From the NCBI RefSeq assembly GCF_013283795.1, contig NZ_JABSOD010000013.1, positions 27,534-91,533 on the forward strand: a stretch of DNA of 64,000 nucleotides, in the 5' to 3' direction. A program made the position numbers and the translations under genes. The notes under the pieces are model-generated. The model ran no database searches. It had not been told where the DNA came from and saw only the letters and a program-made list of their open reading frames with translations. Below are positions 1-9,337 of this stretch, piece by piece. This stretch comes from Rheinheimera lutimaris (GTDB taxonomy: Bacteria > Pseudomonadota > Gammaproteobacteria > Enterobacterales > Alteromonadaceae). The first letter of the stretch is position 1. Each line of letters starts with the position of its first letter.

Positions 1-80
1 ACCGGATAAACTTCATGGATGAAGTTTATAATCGAGCCTACAGGGACGTATTTACGGCGTGTTGGTGTGTGTAAACCGGT
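1..80 (+). repeat. Structured intergenic repeat, copy A
   Basis: A near-perfect hairpin (arms 6-16 and 19-29, ATAAACTTCAT and its complement) is followed after four bases by a 27-nt block at 34-60. That block matches 2968-2994 at 25 of 27 positions. ACCGG at 1-5 and CCGGT at 76-80 may be outer inverted ends, but the window starts here, so the left edge is unknown. The hairpin sequence differs completely from that of the other copy while the structure is kept. I read this as one member of a dispersed, non-coding repeat family. Confidence 0.7.
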
Positions 81-149
81 TCGATAGTTTGCACCTGAAG
101 TGATAGGCAACGTACACTTAAGTTATTCATCAACCAGCGTGGTAGCAGC

Positions 150-392
150 GTGGATCAGTTAGAGCTGTTTGAACTGCCTAATCCCTGTATCGGTGTTTGC
201 CAAAGCAACAGCCGCGGCTACTGCATTGGTTGCCTGCGTTCGCGTGATGAGCGCTTTAACTGGCATGCTAAACCGGTAGAAGAGCGCGCACATATCTTAA
301 AACTGCTAAGCCAGCGCCGCGCCAGATTAAACGCTAAAGCGAAAAAGGATAACGACTCACCAACCAGTGGTGAGTCGCTGGAGTTGTTTTAA
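150..392 (+). CDS. DUF1289 family small cysteine protein
   Basis: An 80-residue protein whose N-terminal half carries the DUF1289 cysteine pattern: C13 and C17 in PCIGVC, then C25 and C28 in GYCIGC, followed by an arginine/glutamate stretch. Four clustered cysteines suggest a small metal or Fe-S site, but function is not established for the family. The start is GTG at 150 with only a weak ribosome-binding site. The C-terminal third is lysine-rich and probably disordered. It converges on the GlsB-like gene with 16 bp between them, and no clear terminator is visible there. Its upstream region is mostly the repeat at 1-80. Confidence 0.8.
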   Translation: MDQLELFELPNPCIGVCQSNSRGYCIGCLRSRDERFNWHAKPVEERAHILKLLSQRRARLNAKAKKDNDSPTSGESLELF

Positions 393-408
393 GCCGCTTA
401 AAACGTAT

Positions 409-651
409 CTAAGCTTTTTTAACCAAGCCAATTAAAAACAGCAGCACTACCGCACCGACGGTGGCAGTAATCAGCGAGCCAATCAAGCCATAGGATGCCA
501 GACCAACAGCGCTAAATAAAAAGCCGCCGATAAAGGCACCGACAATGCCCACTACCATATTACCCAGCAAGCCAAAACCACGGCCTTTCATAATGGTACC
601 GGCCAGCCAGCCGGCGATGGCGCCAATAATTAAAAACAGAATAAAGTTCAT
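409..651 (-). CDS. GlsB/YeaQ/YmgE family stress-response membrane protein
   Basis: An 80-residue, very hydrophobic, glycine-rich protein. Three membrane segments are visible at about residues 3-20, 28-50 and 56-76, with the typical motif GWLAGTIMKGRGFGLLGN near 14-31. This is the transglycosylase-associated (GlsB/YeaQ/YmgE) family of small inner-membrane proteins, often induced under envelope or acid stress; the molecular role is unknown. A good ribosome-binding site (GGGGAA) lies about eight bases before the ATG at 651. It is transcribed alone. Confidence 0.88.
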   Translation of the reverse strand: MNFILFLIIGAIAGWLAGTIMKGRGFGLLGNMVVGIVGAFIGGFLFSAVGLASYGLIGSLITATVGAVVLLFLIGLVKKA

Positions 652-732
652 CGCAATTCCCCATATGTATTTGTCGTGTAACCTGAAATAGCAGGTTAGC
701 TAAAGCCTGGCACTAACAAATTAAATTGCCAG

Positions 733-1362
733 TTAAGGCGTTGATATGCCGGGGTAAGGCTGCTGATATTGCATTAATACCTGTGGCAAGCGACTAAAAG
801 TCGTGAAAGTTGCCTTTAACGCCACCTTGTCAGCAATAAAGTGCGGCAACTTGCCACCAGGATCGGCCTGCCCCTGATATTGGATCCGCAATACGCCACT
901 TTCCTGCGGTGTCAAAGTCCACAACCCTTGCACGCTTTGCATCCGCACGTAGCCTTTTACCAGCGGATAATGCTGCCCTGCATCGCTCACCTGCATAGTC
1001 AGTACGCCGCTACCGGCATCTTGTTGCCAAACCGATTGCGTCACCATATCCCGCTTCGATACCGGCCAGATAGCGGTAAAATAAGTATGCACGATATGAG
1101 TGTTGGCATCCGGCTGGCCCAGCAGCTGCGCTTTTTCGGTATTTTCTGCCCATTTACTGATGTTGGCGGTGTCTTCAAGCAGATGCAGGAACGCTGCTGT
1201 TGTTGCATTAACCTCAGTTTGCGCTCTGACTTCCAGCAGTTTCTCTGTATTGTGACGATACTCAACGCTGGTTGTGCCAACGGTTTTATACTGTTGCCAT
1301 TCGGCTGCATCAGCCGTTACTGCAACAGAAAAACACACCAGCCAACTCAGCAAAAAACGCAT
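733..1362 (-). CDS. Exported START-domain protein
   Basis: A 209-residue protein with a signal peptide (MRFLLSWLVCFSVAVTADA, cleavage near residue 20). The rest resembles bacterial START/StAR-related lipid-binding domains, with the motif AIWPVSKRDMV in the middle and a helical C-terminus. Such proteins are thought to bind a hydrophobic ligand in the periplasm; the ligand is unknown. It starts only 4 bp after the rsuA stop, so it is very probably the last gene of that transcript. No functional tie to pseudouridylation is evident. Confidence 0.75.
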   Translation of the reverse strand: MRFLLSWLVCFSVAVTADAAEWQQYKTVGTTSVEYRHNTEKLLEVRAQTEVNATTAAFLHLLEDTANISKWAENTEKAQLLGQPDANTHIVHTYFTAIWPVSKRDMVTQSVWQQDAGSGVLTMQVSDAGQHYPLVKGYVRMQSVQGLWTLTPQESGVLRIQYQGQADPGGKLPHFIADKVALKATFTTFSRLPQVLMQYQQPYPGISTP

Positions 1363-1366
1363 CGCT

Positions 1367-2062
1367 TTATCCTTTTAGCAATAACAGTTGTTCAGCACTC
1401 AATTCACGGTATTCGCCTTCAGCTAAATCGTCCGGCAATTGCAAGCCACCAATTTTCTCGCGGTGCAGCCGCTCAACCTTATTACCAATGGCGGCAAACA
1501 TGCGTTTTACCTGGTGGTAACGGCCTTCATGGATAGTAAGCAGGGCTTCGTTGTCGCTAATGATTTCCAGCTCAGCCGGCAAGGTGGCGTTTTTTTCATT
1601 GCGCAGCATTACGCCCTCAGCAAATTGCGCGATGGCAGACTGTGGAATGGGATCGGCGGTCCAGACACGGTAGGTTTTGGCCACGTGATGCTTGGGGCTG
1701 CTGATACGGTGCGACCATTGGCCGTCATCGGTTATCAGCACTAAGCCGGTGGTATCTAAATCGAGCCGGCCAACGGTGTGCAGCCGTTCAATTAACGGCT
1801 CGTCCATTAAGGTAAATACCGTTGGGTGATCCGGGTCTTCAGTCGAACAGATATAGCCATCCGGCTTGTGCAGCATAAAATAGCGCAGGCCAATTAATTG
1901 CAGTTGTTCGCCGTCCAAACAGACCACATCGCTATCTTTTACCTGCAGCGCAGCCTGTTTTACCAGCTCGCCGTTAAGGGTTACCAATTTTTGCCGGATC
2001 ACTTTGCCGGCCTGACTGCGGGTTAAGCCGGTGCAGTCACATATAAATTTATCTAAACGCAT
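1367..2062 (-). CDS. rsuA: 16S rRNA pseudouridine(516) synthase RsuA
   Basis: 231 residues, the same length as E. coli RsuA and collinear with it. An S4 RNA-binding domain occupies residues 1-60. The RsuA/RluB/E/F catalytic domain follows, with the GRLDLDTTGL motif at 98-107 (catalytic Asp101) and the conserved GRYHQVKRMFAA stretch near 180-190. It isomerises U516 of 16S rRNA during small-subunit assembly. It lies 52 bp downstream of cysQ on the same strand and 4 bp upstream of the START-domain gene. Confidence 0.92.
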   Translation of the reverse strand: MRLDKFICDCTGLTRSQAGKVIRQKLVTLNGELVKQAALQVKDSDVVCLDGEQLQLIGLRYFMLHKPDGYICSTEDPDHPTVFTLMDEPLIERLHTVGRLDLDTTGLVLITDDGQWSHRISSPKHHVAKTYRVWTADPIPQSAIAQFAEGVMLRNEKNATLPAELEIISDNEALLTIHEGRYHQVKRMFAAIGNKVERLHREKIGGLQLPDDLAEGEYRELSAEQLLLLKG

Positions 2063-2114
2063 AAGTCATAAATCACTGGAAGGTATGGCGTTTAGTGTAA
2101 CGAATTTTCTGCTG

Positions 2115-2876
2115 TTAGTCGTTAACTGCCGATACGATAAAGTTGGGGTTACGCAGGTTTTCGCGCTGGTATACCTTGTCGGCTATACCGTCGAAGCTGA
2201 CACTGGCACCGGCTTCCAGCGCGATAATATGCCCGGCACCGGTGTCCCACTGCATAGTCGGGCCAAAACGAGGATACGCATCGGCGCTACCTTCGGCGAC
2301 TAAGCAAAACTTTAATGAGCTGCCTACCGGCACCATTTCATGCTGCGGGAACTGAGCCAAGTAACCGGCCAGATCCGGGCTGGGGTGGCTGCGGCTGCCT
2401 ACTACGCGAACGGTGTCGCCGACTTGGGCAACCTGAATGGCGCACGACTGGCTGTCGATTTTAACAAAGGCGCCCTCGCCTTTAGCGGCGTAGTAGGTTT
2501 TTGCTAAGACCGGCGCATGGATAACGCCCAGCACCGGCTCACCGTTATCAATCAGCGCGATATTAACGGTAAACTCACCGTTGCGTTTAATAAACTCTTT
2601 GGTGCCATCCAGCGGGTCTACCAGCCAGTAACGGCGCCAGTTTTGGCGGATGTCCCAGCTGATATCCGCGGCTTCTTCTGACAAAATCGGCAGCTCTGGC
2701 GTTAGTGCGGTTAACGCCTTAACAATTAACTGGTGCGCAGCTAAATCGGCTGCTGTCAGCGGTGAGTCATCGGCTTTGCCGGTAATATTAAACGCCGCGT
2801 TGTCTTGCTGATATACCGCCAGGATCGCCTGACCGGCTTGTTCTGCGATATCGATAATGGCCGGCAAATAATTCAT
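2115..2876 (-). CDS. cysQ: 3'(2'),5'-bisphosphate nucleotidase CysQ
   Basis: 253 residues of the inositol-monophosphatase superfamily. The metal-binding motifs are SEEAA at 66-70, DPLDGT at 87-92 and WDTGAGH near 210. It hydrolyses the PAP left after PAPS reduction, relieving inhibition of sulfur assimilation and of RNA turnover. That fits its place downstream of cysC in the sulfate operon. The 281-bp gap between cysC and cysQ is filled by the structured repeat, so the two may be transcribed separately or processed apart. A ribosome-binding site (AGGA) lies 5 to 8 bases before the ATG at 2876. Confidence 0.92.
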   Translation of the reverse strand: MNYLPAIIDIAEQAGQAILAVYQQDNAAFNITGKADDSPLTAADLAAHQLIVKALTALTPELPILSEEAADISWDIRQNWRRYWLVDPLDGTKEFIKRNGEFTVNIALIDNGEPVLGVIHAPVLAKTYYAAKGEGAFVKIDSQSCAIQVAQVGDTVRVVGSRSHPSPDLAGYLAQFPQHEMVPVGSSLKFCLVAEGSADAYPRFGPTMQWDTGAGHIIALEAGASVSFDGIADKVYQRENLRNPNFIVSAVND

Positions 2877-2923
2877 GCGGATGTCCTTTTATTTGATGTT
2901 ACACCGGCATCCCCGGCGCAGAA

Positions 2924-3146
2924 AGCTAACAGCTAAACGGGGCCTCTCCGGCAGGGATGCCGGAGAGGAGCCTATAGGGACATATTTACGGCGTCCCCGA
3001 GTGCTGTTAGCTGTCGAAGCTTCCAGCTCAGACGTAAACTCAGCGACAAGGCAATACTTTCTTCGCCGCCCTCAAGGAGCACATCCCTGTGCCCTCTCAG
3101 CCTGCGCGGCATCCCTGCCGCTGCTGCGAAAGCACACCTTGTCGCT
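2924..3146. repeat. Structured intergenic repeat, copy B (complex)
   Basis: This fills the gap between cysQ and cysC. Outer inverted arms are at 2924-2942 and 2995-3012 (AGCTAACAGC... and ...TGCTGTTAGCT). Inside is a 10-bp hairpin (2943-2952 with 2959-2968), then the 27-nt core at 2968-2994 shared with copy A. A second long inverted pair follows at 3042-3051 and 3137-3146 (AGCGACAAGG/CCTTGTCGCT). It encloses two small hairpins with TCCC loops (3079-3092 and 3106-3121). The reading frame through it is not credible as a protein. Confidence 0.72.
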
Positions 3147-3157
3147 ACGTCCCGGCA

Positions 3158-3757
3158 TCAGCTTATAATCTGTCTTTCCTTCAGTAATGCCAGCAACTGT
3201 TGCACGCTATCTTGCAGCGACGTCACGGAGGTGTCCAGCACCAAATCTGCGTGCTGTGGCGCTTCGTATGGATCAGAAATACCGGTAAAGTGGCTGATCT
3301 GGCCGGCGCGGGCTTTTTTATACAGGCCTTTCACATCGCGCTGCTCACACACTTCCAGTGGCGTGGCGATATGCACTTCAATAAATTTTCCCGGCGGAAT
3401 AAAGCTTTTAACCAGCTCGCGCTGATTGCGGTACGGCGAAATAAAGGCGCTTAGTACCAGCAAACCGGCGTCTACCATTAAGCCTGCTACAGCGCCAACG
3501 CGGCGCAGGTTTTCGGTTCTGTCCTCTGCACTAAAGCCTAAATCGGCACATAAACCGTGGCGCACATTGTCACCATCCAGCAAATAGGTATGTTTGCCCT
3601 GCGCTGCCAACGCCTGCTCCAGCGCATTGGCCACGCTGGACTTGCCGGAGCCGGATAAACCGGTAAACCAGATCACCGCACTTTGATGACCGAATAAGGC
3701 CTGGCGCTGCGCCGCGTTTACATCATGCTGTTGCCATTTAATATCGTTATGGGTCAT
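3158..3757 (-). CDS. cysC: Adenylyl-sulfate kinase CysC
   Basis: 199 residues. The P-loop GLSGSGKS is at 33-40, followed by the APS-binding DGDNVRHGL at 61-69 and the [10 protein letters not shown] segment near 105. It phosphorylates APS to PAPS with ATP, the second step of sulfate activation. It begins 13 bp after the SLC13 permease gene and is part of the cysG-D-N-permease-C operon. A separate kinase is expected because cysN here has no fused kinase domain. Confidence 0.95.
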   Translation of the reverse strand: MTHNDIKWQQHDVNAAQRQALFGHQSAVIWFTGLSGSGKSSVANALEQALAAQGKHTYLLDGDNVRHGLCADLGFSAEDRTENLRRVGAVAGLMVDAGLLVLSAFISPYRNQRELVKSFIPPGKFIEVHIATPLEVCEQRDVKGLYKKARAGQISHFTGISDPYEAPQHADLVLDTSVTSLQDSVQQLLALLKERQIIS

Positions 3758-3770
3758 TGCTTGTCATCAC

Positions 3771-5492
3771 TTAAAACGGATAAATCAACGGTAAAAATAC
3801 CAGTACTACCAACGAATATACTACGGCCATCGGTACGCCGAGGCGAACATAATCACGCAACTGGTAATTGCCGGCCGAATACACCATCAGGTTAGTTTGA
3901 TAACCAAACGGCGAGATAAAACTAGCCGAAGCACCAAAGGCCACCGCCATAAAAAACGGTACCGGATCAACACCAAGGTTTTGCGCTATGGTATAGGCAA
4001 TAGGAAAGGTCAGGGCTGCGGCCGCATTATTGGTCACCAATTCAGTAAACAGCCAGGTAGCGACAAACACCGCGACCAGCGCGCCATAAGCACCGCTGCC
4101 ATCAACCAGCACTAACAAAGCCGCAGCTATCTGGCCGGCCACCCCGGTTTGGATCATCAACTGGGCTAAACCGATAGCTGAGCCGACAATCAGCCACAGC
4201 TCCAGCGGAAAGCGGTTCTTAATTTCATTTACACTGACTGCGCCGCCGGCAACATAGGCCAGCAGCAGTACCGGCAGGCTTTTAATCAGCGGCAGGATGT
4301 CAGAAATAGAAAGCGCCAGCGCCGCGACAAAACCCAGTAATACCCAATGGCTGCGGGCTTTTGACAGCGGTGTGGCAATAGCTAAACCATTAACGTAAAC
4401 AAACTCCTGGCTTAACTGATGCTGGCCGGGGAAGTGCTTACCTACCGATAAAATTAATACATCGCCGGCGTGCAGCACCAAATCGCCCAGGCCGCCCTGC
4501 AAACGTTCGTGGCCGCGGCGGACGGCAATAACCACCGCATCGTATTCATGGCGAAAGCGCAGCTGCTTTAAGCTTTTACCGACTAAACGCGAGCTGTAGC
4601 TGATAACCGCTTCGAGTAATTCACCTTGCTGCTGGTGTTGCTGCAACAGCTCTAAGCCGGGAAATTGTTGTAAGCGTGATACCGCGTCTAAATCACCGAC
4701 AAAACGCAGTTCATCACCGGCGGCAATCACGGTTTCCGGCGTTACCGGACAAATATGCTCAGCGCCGCGCTGAATTTCAGCTAAAAACAGTGCCTGCAAT
4801 TCACGCAACTGGTTTTGCTCTACCGTTTTACCAATTAACTGGCTGTCATCACGCACGTGAGCCGTTAAATAGTAAGGCGTGGCTTTGCTGTCATCATCGC
4901 GCTTGTCCGGCAACCAGCGGGCGCCGATAATCAGCACCACTATACCGGCACTGAGCACCAGCAGGCCCAATAGCGTAAAGTCAAAAAAGCCCAGCAAGGG
5001 CTCGCCACTTTGCTCAACAAAGCCATTCACAATAAGGTTGGTAGAGGTGCCGATTAAGGTCAGCATGCCGCCTAAAATGGCGCTGTACGACAATGGCAGC
5101 AGCAATTTAGACGCAGCAAAATGGTTATGATGCCTAAGCGACGACATCAACGTTGATACCACCGCGGTGTTATTGATAAAGGCCGACATCAGCGCACTGG
5201 ATAAACTTAACCGGGCAATAACGCTGCTTAAACGCTTGCCGGCAAAACCGCGGCTTAGCCAACTGACTAACTGTGATTTTTCAATGCCGATGGATACCAG
5301 CAGCAGCAATAACAACGTAACCAGCGACGGATTGGCGAAGTTTTGCAGTGCACTTTCCAGCGGCAGCCAGCCGATAAGGTAGCTAAGCAATATGGCGCCA
5401 CCAAACCACAGCGCCGGCGAGCGTTTGCTGAAAATCAGCCCCGCTACCAGCGCCAGTAGCAGGGCGATGACACCATACTGCTGATACGGCAT
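3771..5492 (-). CDS. SLC13-family permease with TrkA-C domains, probable sulfate transporter
   Basis: 573 residues. Membrane helices lie at about 5-185 and 390-573, and two soluble TrkA-C (RCK-C) modules sit between, at about 205-370. That layout is typical of SLC13/DASS-type anion transporters found in marine and freshwater gammaproteobacteria. Its start codon overlaps the cysN stop by one base (TAATG) and cysC follows after 13 bp, so it is translated together with the sulfate-activating enzymes. Sulfate is the most likely substrate. No CysTWA or CysP genes are in this window, so it may be the main uptake route. Substrate assignment rests on context. Confidence 0.82.
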   Translation of the reverse strand: MPYQQYGVIALLLALVAGLIFSKRSPALWFGGAILLSYLIGWLPLESALQNFANPSLVTLLLLLLVSIGIEKSQLVSWLSRGFAGKRLSSVIARLSLSSALMSAFINNTAVVSTLMSSLRHHNHFAASKLLLPLSYSAILGGMLTLIGTSTNLIVNGFVEQSGEPLLGFFDFTLLGLLVLSAGIVVLIIGARWLPDKRDDDSKATPYYLTAHVRDDSQLIGKTVEQNQLRELQALFLAEIQRGAEHICPVTPETVIAAGDELRFVGDLDAVSRLQQFPGLELLQQHQQQGELLEAVISYSSRLVGKSLKQLRFRHEYDAVVIAVRRGHERLQGGLGDLVLHAGDVLILSVGKHFPGQHQLSQEFVYVNGLAIATPLSKARSHWVLLGFVAALALSISDILPLIKSLPVLLLAYVAGGAVSVNEIKNRFPLELWLIVGSAIGLAQLMIQTGVAGQIAAALLVLVDGSGAYGALVAVFVATWLFTELVTNNAAAALTFPIAYTIAQNLGVDPVPFFMAVAFGASASFISPFGYQTNLMVYSAGNYQLRDYVRLGVPMAVVYSLVVLVFLPLIYPF

Positions 5493-6970
5493 TACTGCGC
5501 AGCCTTAACCATTTCGCTGTTAAACAGCTCGGCGTTAAACAGCTCGCGTACATCACGGGCGCCCCAATGCGGGAAGTGCTTGCGAATAAGTGCATTTAAC
5601 TCCAGTTCGAAGGCACTGAAATCGCCGCTGGCGGCTTTCTCTTCTGCCAGCACATTCTGAATTAACCCAGCCGCAACAGTGGCATTGGTTAAGCGATCAA
5701 TCAGAATAAAATTACCGGTGCCGGGCTGGGTACTGAAGGTATCCAGCGGCAAAGTCTCAGTCAGCTCCAGCTCTACCAGCGCGATATCGTTCATTGCTAC
5801 CTGCTCTGCCGCCTCCTGCGCCAGCGTATTCACATTAACTTTATGGTTTAAACGGTTAATGCTGACACTGCTTTTGCGCGTCGCCAGTTTTAAATCGTAC
5901 AAGCGGCCGGTCTCAAGCGGCTGATCGTTAAACCACACCACATACGCCAGCGCCCGGTTGCTCAGGCTTACCGTATCATCCGACGGCACTAACCAATCAC
6001 CACGGCTGATATCAATTTCGTCGTTCAGCGTCAGCGTGACGGCTTCACCGGCGCCGGCCGATGGCCGCTCACCGGCAAAGCTGACAATTTGCTTAATGGT
6101 ACTTTTTTTACCGGACGGCCAGGCGGTAACGGCCTGGCCGACCGCTAAACGGCCGCTAACCAGGGTGCCGGCAAAGCCACGAAAATCCAGATCCGGCCGG
6201 TTGACATATTGCACCGGAAAACGGCTGGCGGCGCCGCCACGTTGCGGTATTGGCAGGGTTTCCAGCCGCGGCAGCAAGGCAGTGCCGGTATACCATGGCA
6301 TATTGGCCGACAAGGTTAAAATGTTCTCGCCCTTTAACGCACTCAGCGGTATCACATCTACCGTTGGCACCTGCAATTGCGCCATCAGTGCCTGTACGTC
6401 CTGCACTATAGCGTTATAAATGTGCTCGCTATAGTCGACAATATCCATCTTATTTACGGCAACAATTAAGTGCTTAATACCCAGCAAAGCACAGATAAAG
6501 CTGTGACGGCGGGTTTGGGTTTGCACGCCATAGCGGGCGTCAATCAACAGTATTGCCACATCTGAGGTAGAAGCGCCGGTGGCCATATTGCGGGTATATT
6601 GCTCATGGCCCGGTGTATCGGCCAGAATAAACTTACGTTCGGTGGTGGAGAAATAACGGTAAGCCACATCAATGGTAATACCTTGCTCACGCTCGGCCTG
6701 TAGGCCATCAACCAGCATCGCCAGCTCTAACTCACCTTCGCTGTTACGGCCTTTATGGTCGCGTTTCAACGCATCCAGCTGATCATCATACAGTTGTTGG
6801 CTATCGTGCAGCAGGCGGCCGATTAAGGTGCTTTTGCCATCATCAACGCTGCCGCAGGTTAATACCCGCAGCAGGCCTTTATCCTGATGCTGCTGTAAAT
6901 AGCCACGAATACCCAGGTTGTTTAGCTGCTCGTTTAACGAGGTAACCGGCGTTAAATTTACTACAGACAT
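5492..6970 (-). CDS. cysN: Sulfate adenylyltransferase subunit 1 (GTPase) CysN
   Basis: 492 residues of the elongation-factor-like GTPase subunit of ATP sulfurylase. G motifs are visible: GSVDDGKS at 40-47, DTPGH at 118-122 and NKMD at 173-176. EF-Tu-like beta-barrel domains follow. GTP hydrolysis drives APS formation by the CysD subunit. There is no C-terminal APS-kinase fusion. Its start shares base 6970 with the end of cysD, and its end shares base 5492 with the permease start, indicating coupled translation. Confidence 0.95.
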   Translation of the reverse strand: MSVVNLTPVTSLNEQLNNLGIRGYLQQHQDKGLLRVLTCGSVDDGKSTLIGRLLHDSQQLYDDQLDALKRDHKGRNSEGELELAMLVDGLQAEREQGITIDVAYRYFSTTERKFILADTPGHEQYTRNMATGASTSDVAILLIDARYGVQTQTRRHSFICALLGIKHLIVAVNKMDIVDYSEHIYNAIVQDVQALMAQLQVPTVDVIPLSALKGENILTLSANMPWYTGTALLPRLETLPIPQRGGAASRFPVQYVNRPDLDFRGFAGTLVSGRLAVGQAVTAWPSGKKSTIKQIVSFAGERPSAGAGEAVTLTLNDEIDISRGDWLVPSDDTVSLSNRALAYVVWFNDQPLETGRLYDLKLATRKSSVSINRLNHKVNVNTLAQEAAEQVAMNDIALVELELTETLPLDTFSTQPGTGNFILIDRLTNATVAAGLIQNVLAEEKAASGDFSAFELELNALIRKHFPHWGARDVRELFNAELFNSEMVKAAQ

Positions 6971-7881
6971 CAGAAATACCCCTCGCGTTTTTTCAATTCC
7001 ATACCGGATTGATCCTGGTCAATCACGCGGCCCTGCCGTTCTGACGTGCGGGCGCGCAGCATCTCTTCCACTATGCCTTCGAGCGTGTCAGCGCTGGATT
7101 CAATGGCGCCGGTCAGCGGATAACAACCCAGAGTGCGAAACCGCACTGACTTTAACTGTGGCGTTTCACCCGGCTCTAATGGCATACGCTCGTCGTCTAC
7201 CATAATCAGCGTGCCATTGCGCTCTACTACCGGCCGTGGCTTGGCCAGATACAGCGGTACTATGTCGATGTTTTCCTGCAGGATATATAACCAGATATCC
7301 AGCTCAGTCCAGTTCGACAGCGGAAATACGCGGATACTTTCGCCTTCATTAATGGCACCGTTGTAGATATTCCACAGCTCCGGCCGCTGATTTTTCGGAT
7401 CCCAGCGGTGGTGTTTATCACGAAACGAATACACCCGCTCTTTAGCGCGCGATTTTTCTTCATCGCGGCGTGCGCCGCCAAAGGCCGCATCAAAGCCGTA
7501 CTTATTCAGTGCCTGTTTTAAACCCTGTGTTTTCATCACGTCGGTGTGTTTGGCACTGCCATGCACAAAGGGGTTAATATTCATCGCCAGGCCTTCCGGG
7601 TTTTTATGCACCAGCAGCTCAAAGTTGTACTCTTTCGCAAGACGGTCACGAAATTCGATCATTTCGCGAAATTTCCAGTTGGTATCAACATGCAACAGTG
7701 GAAACGGGATCTTACCCGGTGCAAAGGCTTTGCGGGCCAAATGCAGCAGTACCGATGAGTCTTTGCCGATTGAATACAGCATCACCGGCTTTTTAAATTC
7801 GGCCGCGACTTCGCGAAAGATATGGATACTCTCGGCTTCCAGTTGCTGTAAGTGCGACAAGGCACCTGCTAACTCAGACAT
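6970..7881 (-). CDS. cysD: Sulfate adenylyltransferase subunit 2 CysD
   Basis: 303 residues of the PP-loop ATP pyrophosphatase family. The loop [13 protein letters not shown] is at about 36-48, [17 protein letters not shown] is in the middle, and the C-terminal [10 protein letters not shown] segment is typical of CysD. It forms APS from ATP and sulfate as the catalytic partner of CysN. It starts 10 bp after cysG and overlaps cysN by one base. Confidence 0.95.
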   Translation of the reverse strand: MSELAGALSHLQQLEAESIHIFREVAAEFKKPVMLYSIGKDSSVLLHLARKAFAPGKIPFPLLHVDTNWKFREMIEFRDRLAKEYNFELLVHKNPEGLAMNINPFVHGSAKHTDVMKTQGLKQALNKYGFDAAFGGARRDEEKSRAKERVYSFRDKHHRWDPKNQRPELWNIYNGAINEGESIRVFPLSNWTELDIWLYILQENIDIVPLYLAKPRPVVERNGTLIMVDDERMPLEPGETPQLKSVRFRTLGCYPLTGAIESSADTLEGIVEEMLRARTSERQGRVIDQDQSGMELKKREGYF

Positions 7882-7891
7882 TGCTTTTTCC

Positions 7892-9313
7892 TCAAGCCAT
7901 TCGGGTCAGAGTCTGGCCAAATACCGCCGCTTGCGGCTTTTGACCAAACCAATGTAAATCTTGTTGTAGTGCCACCACTTCACCTATCACCAGCAACGCC
8001 GGCGAGCTAACCTGGTGTTGTGCCACCAAATCGGCCAGCTGTTGCAGCGTGCCGCTGACAATGCGTTGCTCTGGCCGGGTACCGTTTTCGATAATGGCAA
8101 CTGGTGTGTCACCACTGCGCCCGGCTGCCAGCAACTGCTGCTGAATATGGCCGGCTTTTATCAGGCCCATGTAAATAACCAGCGTTTGCCTGGCTTTGCT
8201 CATGCTGTGCCAGTCCGGCTCGCTGCCATCGGGCCGGCAATGGCCAGTCACAAACTGCACACTTTGCGCATGGTCGCGATGCGTTAGCGGTATACCGGCG
8301 TACGCAGCACAACCGGCTGCGGCTGTCACCCCAGGCACCACCTGAAAGGCGATGTTATACGGCAACAGAGCCTGAATTTCTTCGCCACCGCGGCCGAAAA
8401 TAAACGGGTCACCGCCTTTTAACCGGCAGACTTTCTTGCCTGCCAGGGCTAAATCGATCAGTAACTGGTTGGTATCCTGCTGCGGCACCGAGTGGTCGCC
8501 GGCTTTTTTACCGACGCAAATGCGTTCAGCATCACGGCGCACCAACTCCATGATTTGTGGCGAGACCAGATAGTCGTACACTACTACATCGGCTTGTTGC
8601 ATTAATTGCAAGGCTTTTAGTGTAAGCAACTCCGGGTCACCCGGGCCTGCGCCCACCACATAGACTTCACCGGCTTGTTGCTGCGGCTGATCCAGCAATT
8701 GCAGCAAACGCTGCTCTGCCTGCGGCAGTTGATTCGCCTGCACATCGCGCACTACGTCTGAATCAAATACTTTTTCCCAAAACTGGCGCCGGGCAGCAAA
8801 ACCACTGATTTTCGCCTTTACCTTGCTGCGAAAGCGGCCGACCAATTCGGCTAAGGGCCCCAAATGCTGCGGCAATAAGGTTTCGAGCTTTTCGCGCAAA
8901 CGTCGTGCCAGCACCGGCGCGGTGCCAAAGCTGGAGATAGCAATTAAAATCGGGCTGCGATCGATTATTGACGGAAAAATAAAACCACATTTGGGTTGGT
9001 CGTCTACCGTGTTTACCAGCATATTGCGTGCTGTGGCCGCCTCATAAACTGCCGCGTTCACGTCATCGTTATCGGTGGCGGCAATGACCAGTAATTTACC
9101 ATCAAGCAAATCGGGGGAAAAATAGCCGTTGATCAGCTCAGCCTGACCTTGCTGCTGCCATTGCACAAACTCAGCGGCAAACTCCGGCGCCACTACCGTT
9201 AATTTTGCGCCGGCGCTTAATAAGGTACCGGCTTTGCGCAGCGCCACCGAACCGCCGCCTACAATCAGCACCGGTTTATCGGTTAACTTTACAAATAAGG
9301 GTAAATACTGCAC
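7892..9313 (-). CDS. cysG: Siroheme synthase CysG (trifunctional)
   Basis: 473 residues with the full CysG layout. The N-terminal NAD-dependent dehydrogenase/ferrochelatase part ([11 protein letters not shown] at 19-29) is followed by a dimerisation segment and, from about residue 217, the uroporphyrinogen-III methyltransferase part ([18 protein letters not shown], then [13 protein letters not shown]). It makes siroheme, the cofactor of the sulfite reductase CysI encoded further right. The start is GTG at 9313 with GGAG about ten bases upstream. It is the first gene of the sulfate-activation operon. A perfect palindrome lies just upstream at 9338-9352. Confidence 0.95.
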   Translation of the reverse strand: MQYLPLFVKLTDKPVLIVGGGSVALRKAGTLLSAGAKLTVVAPEFAAEFVQWQQQGQAELINGYFSPDLLDGKLLVIAATDNDDVNAAVYEAATARNMLVNTVDDQPKCGFIFPSIIDRSPILIAISSFGTAPVLARRLREKLETLLPQHLGPLAELVGRFRSKVKAKISGFAARRQFWEKVFDSDVVRDVQANQLPQAEQRLLQLLDQPQQQAGEVYVVGAGPGDPELLTLKALQLMQQADVVVYDYLVSPQIMELVRRDAERICVGKKAGDHSVPQQDTNQLLIDLALAGKKVCRLKGGDPFIFGRGGEEIQALLPYNIAFQVVPGVTAAAGCAAYAGIPLTHRDHAQSVQFVTGHCRPDGSEPDWHSMSKARQTLVIYMGLIKAGHIQQQLLAAGRSGDTPVAIIENGTRPEQRIVSGTLQQLADLVAQHQVSSPALLVIGEVVALQQDLHWFGQKPQAAVFGQTLTRMA

Positions 9314-9337
9314 ACCAGCTCCTGCGCTTTAACCATG

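Noticed and set aside
841-1536. Long plus-strand open frame opposite the START-domain and rsuA genes
   Set aside because: It lies across two well-supported minus-strand genes, has no ribosome-binding site and shows no recognisable domain.
2875-3168. 97-residue plus-strand open frame between cysQ and cysC
   Set aside because: It is made almost entirely of the palindromic repeat; the protein sequence only mirrors the hairpins.
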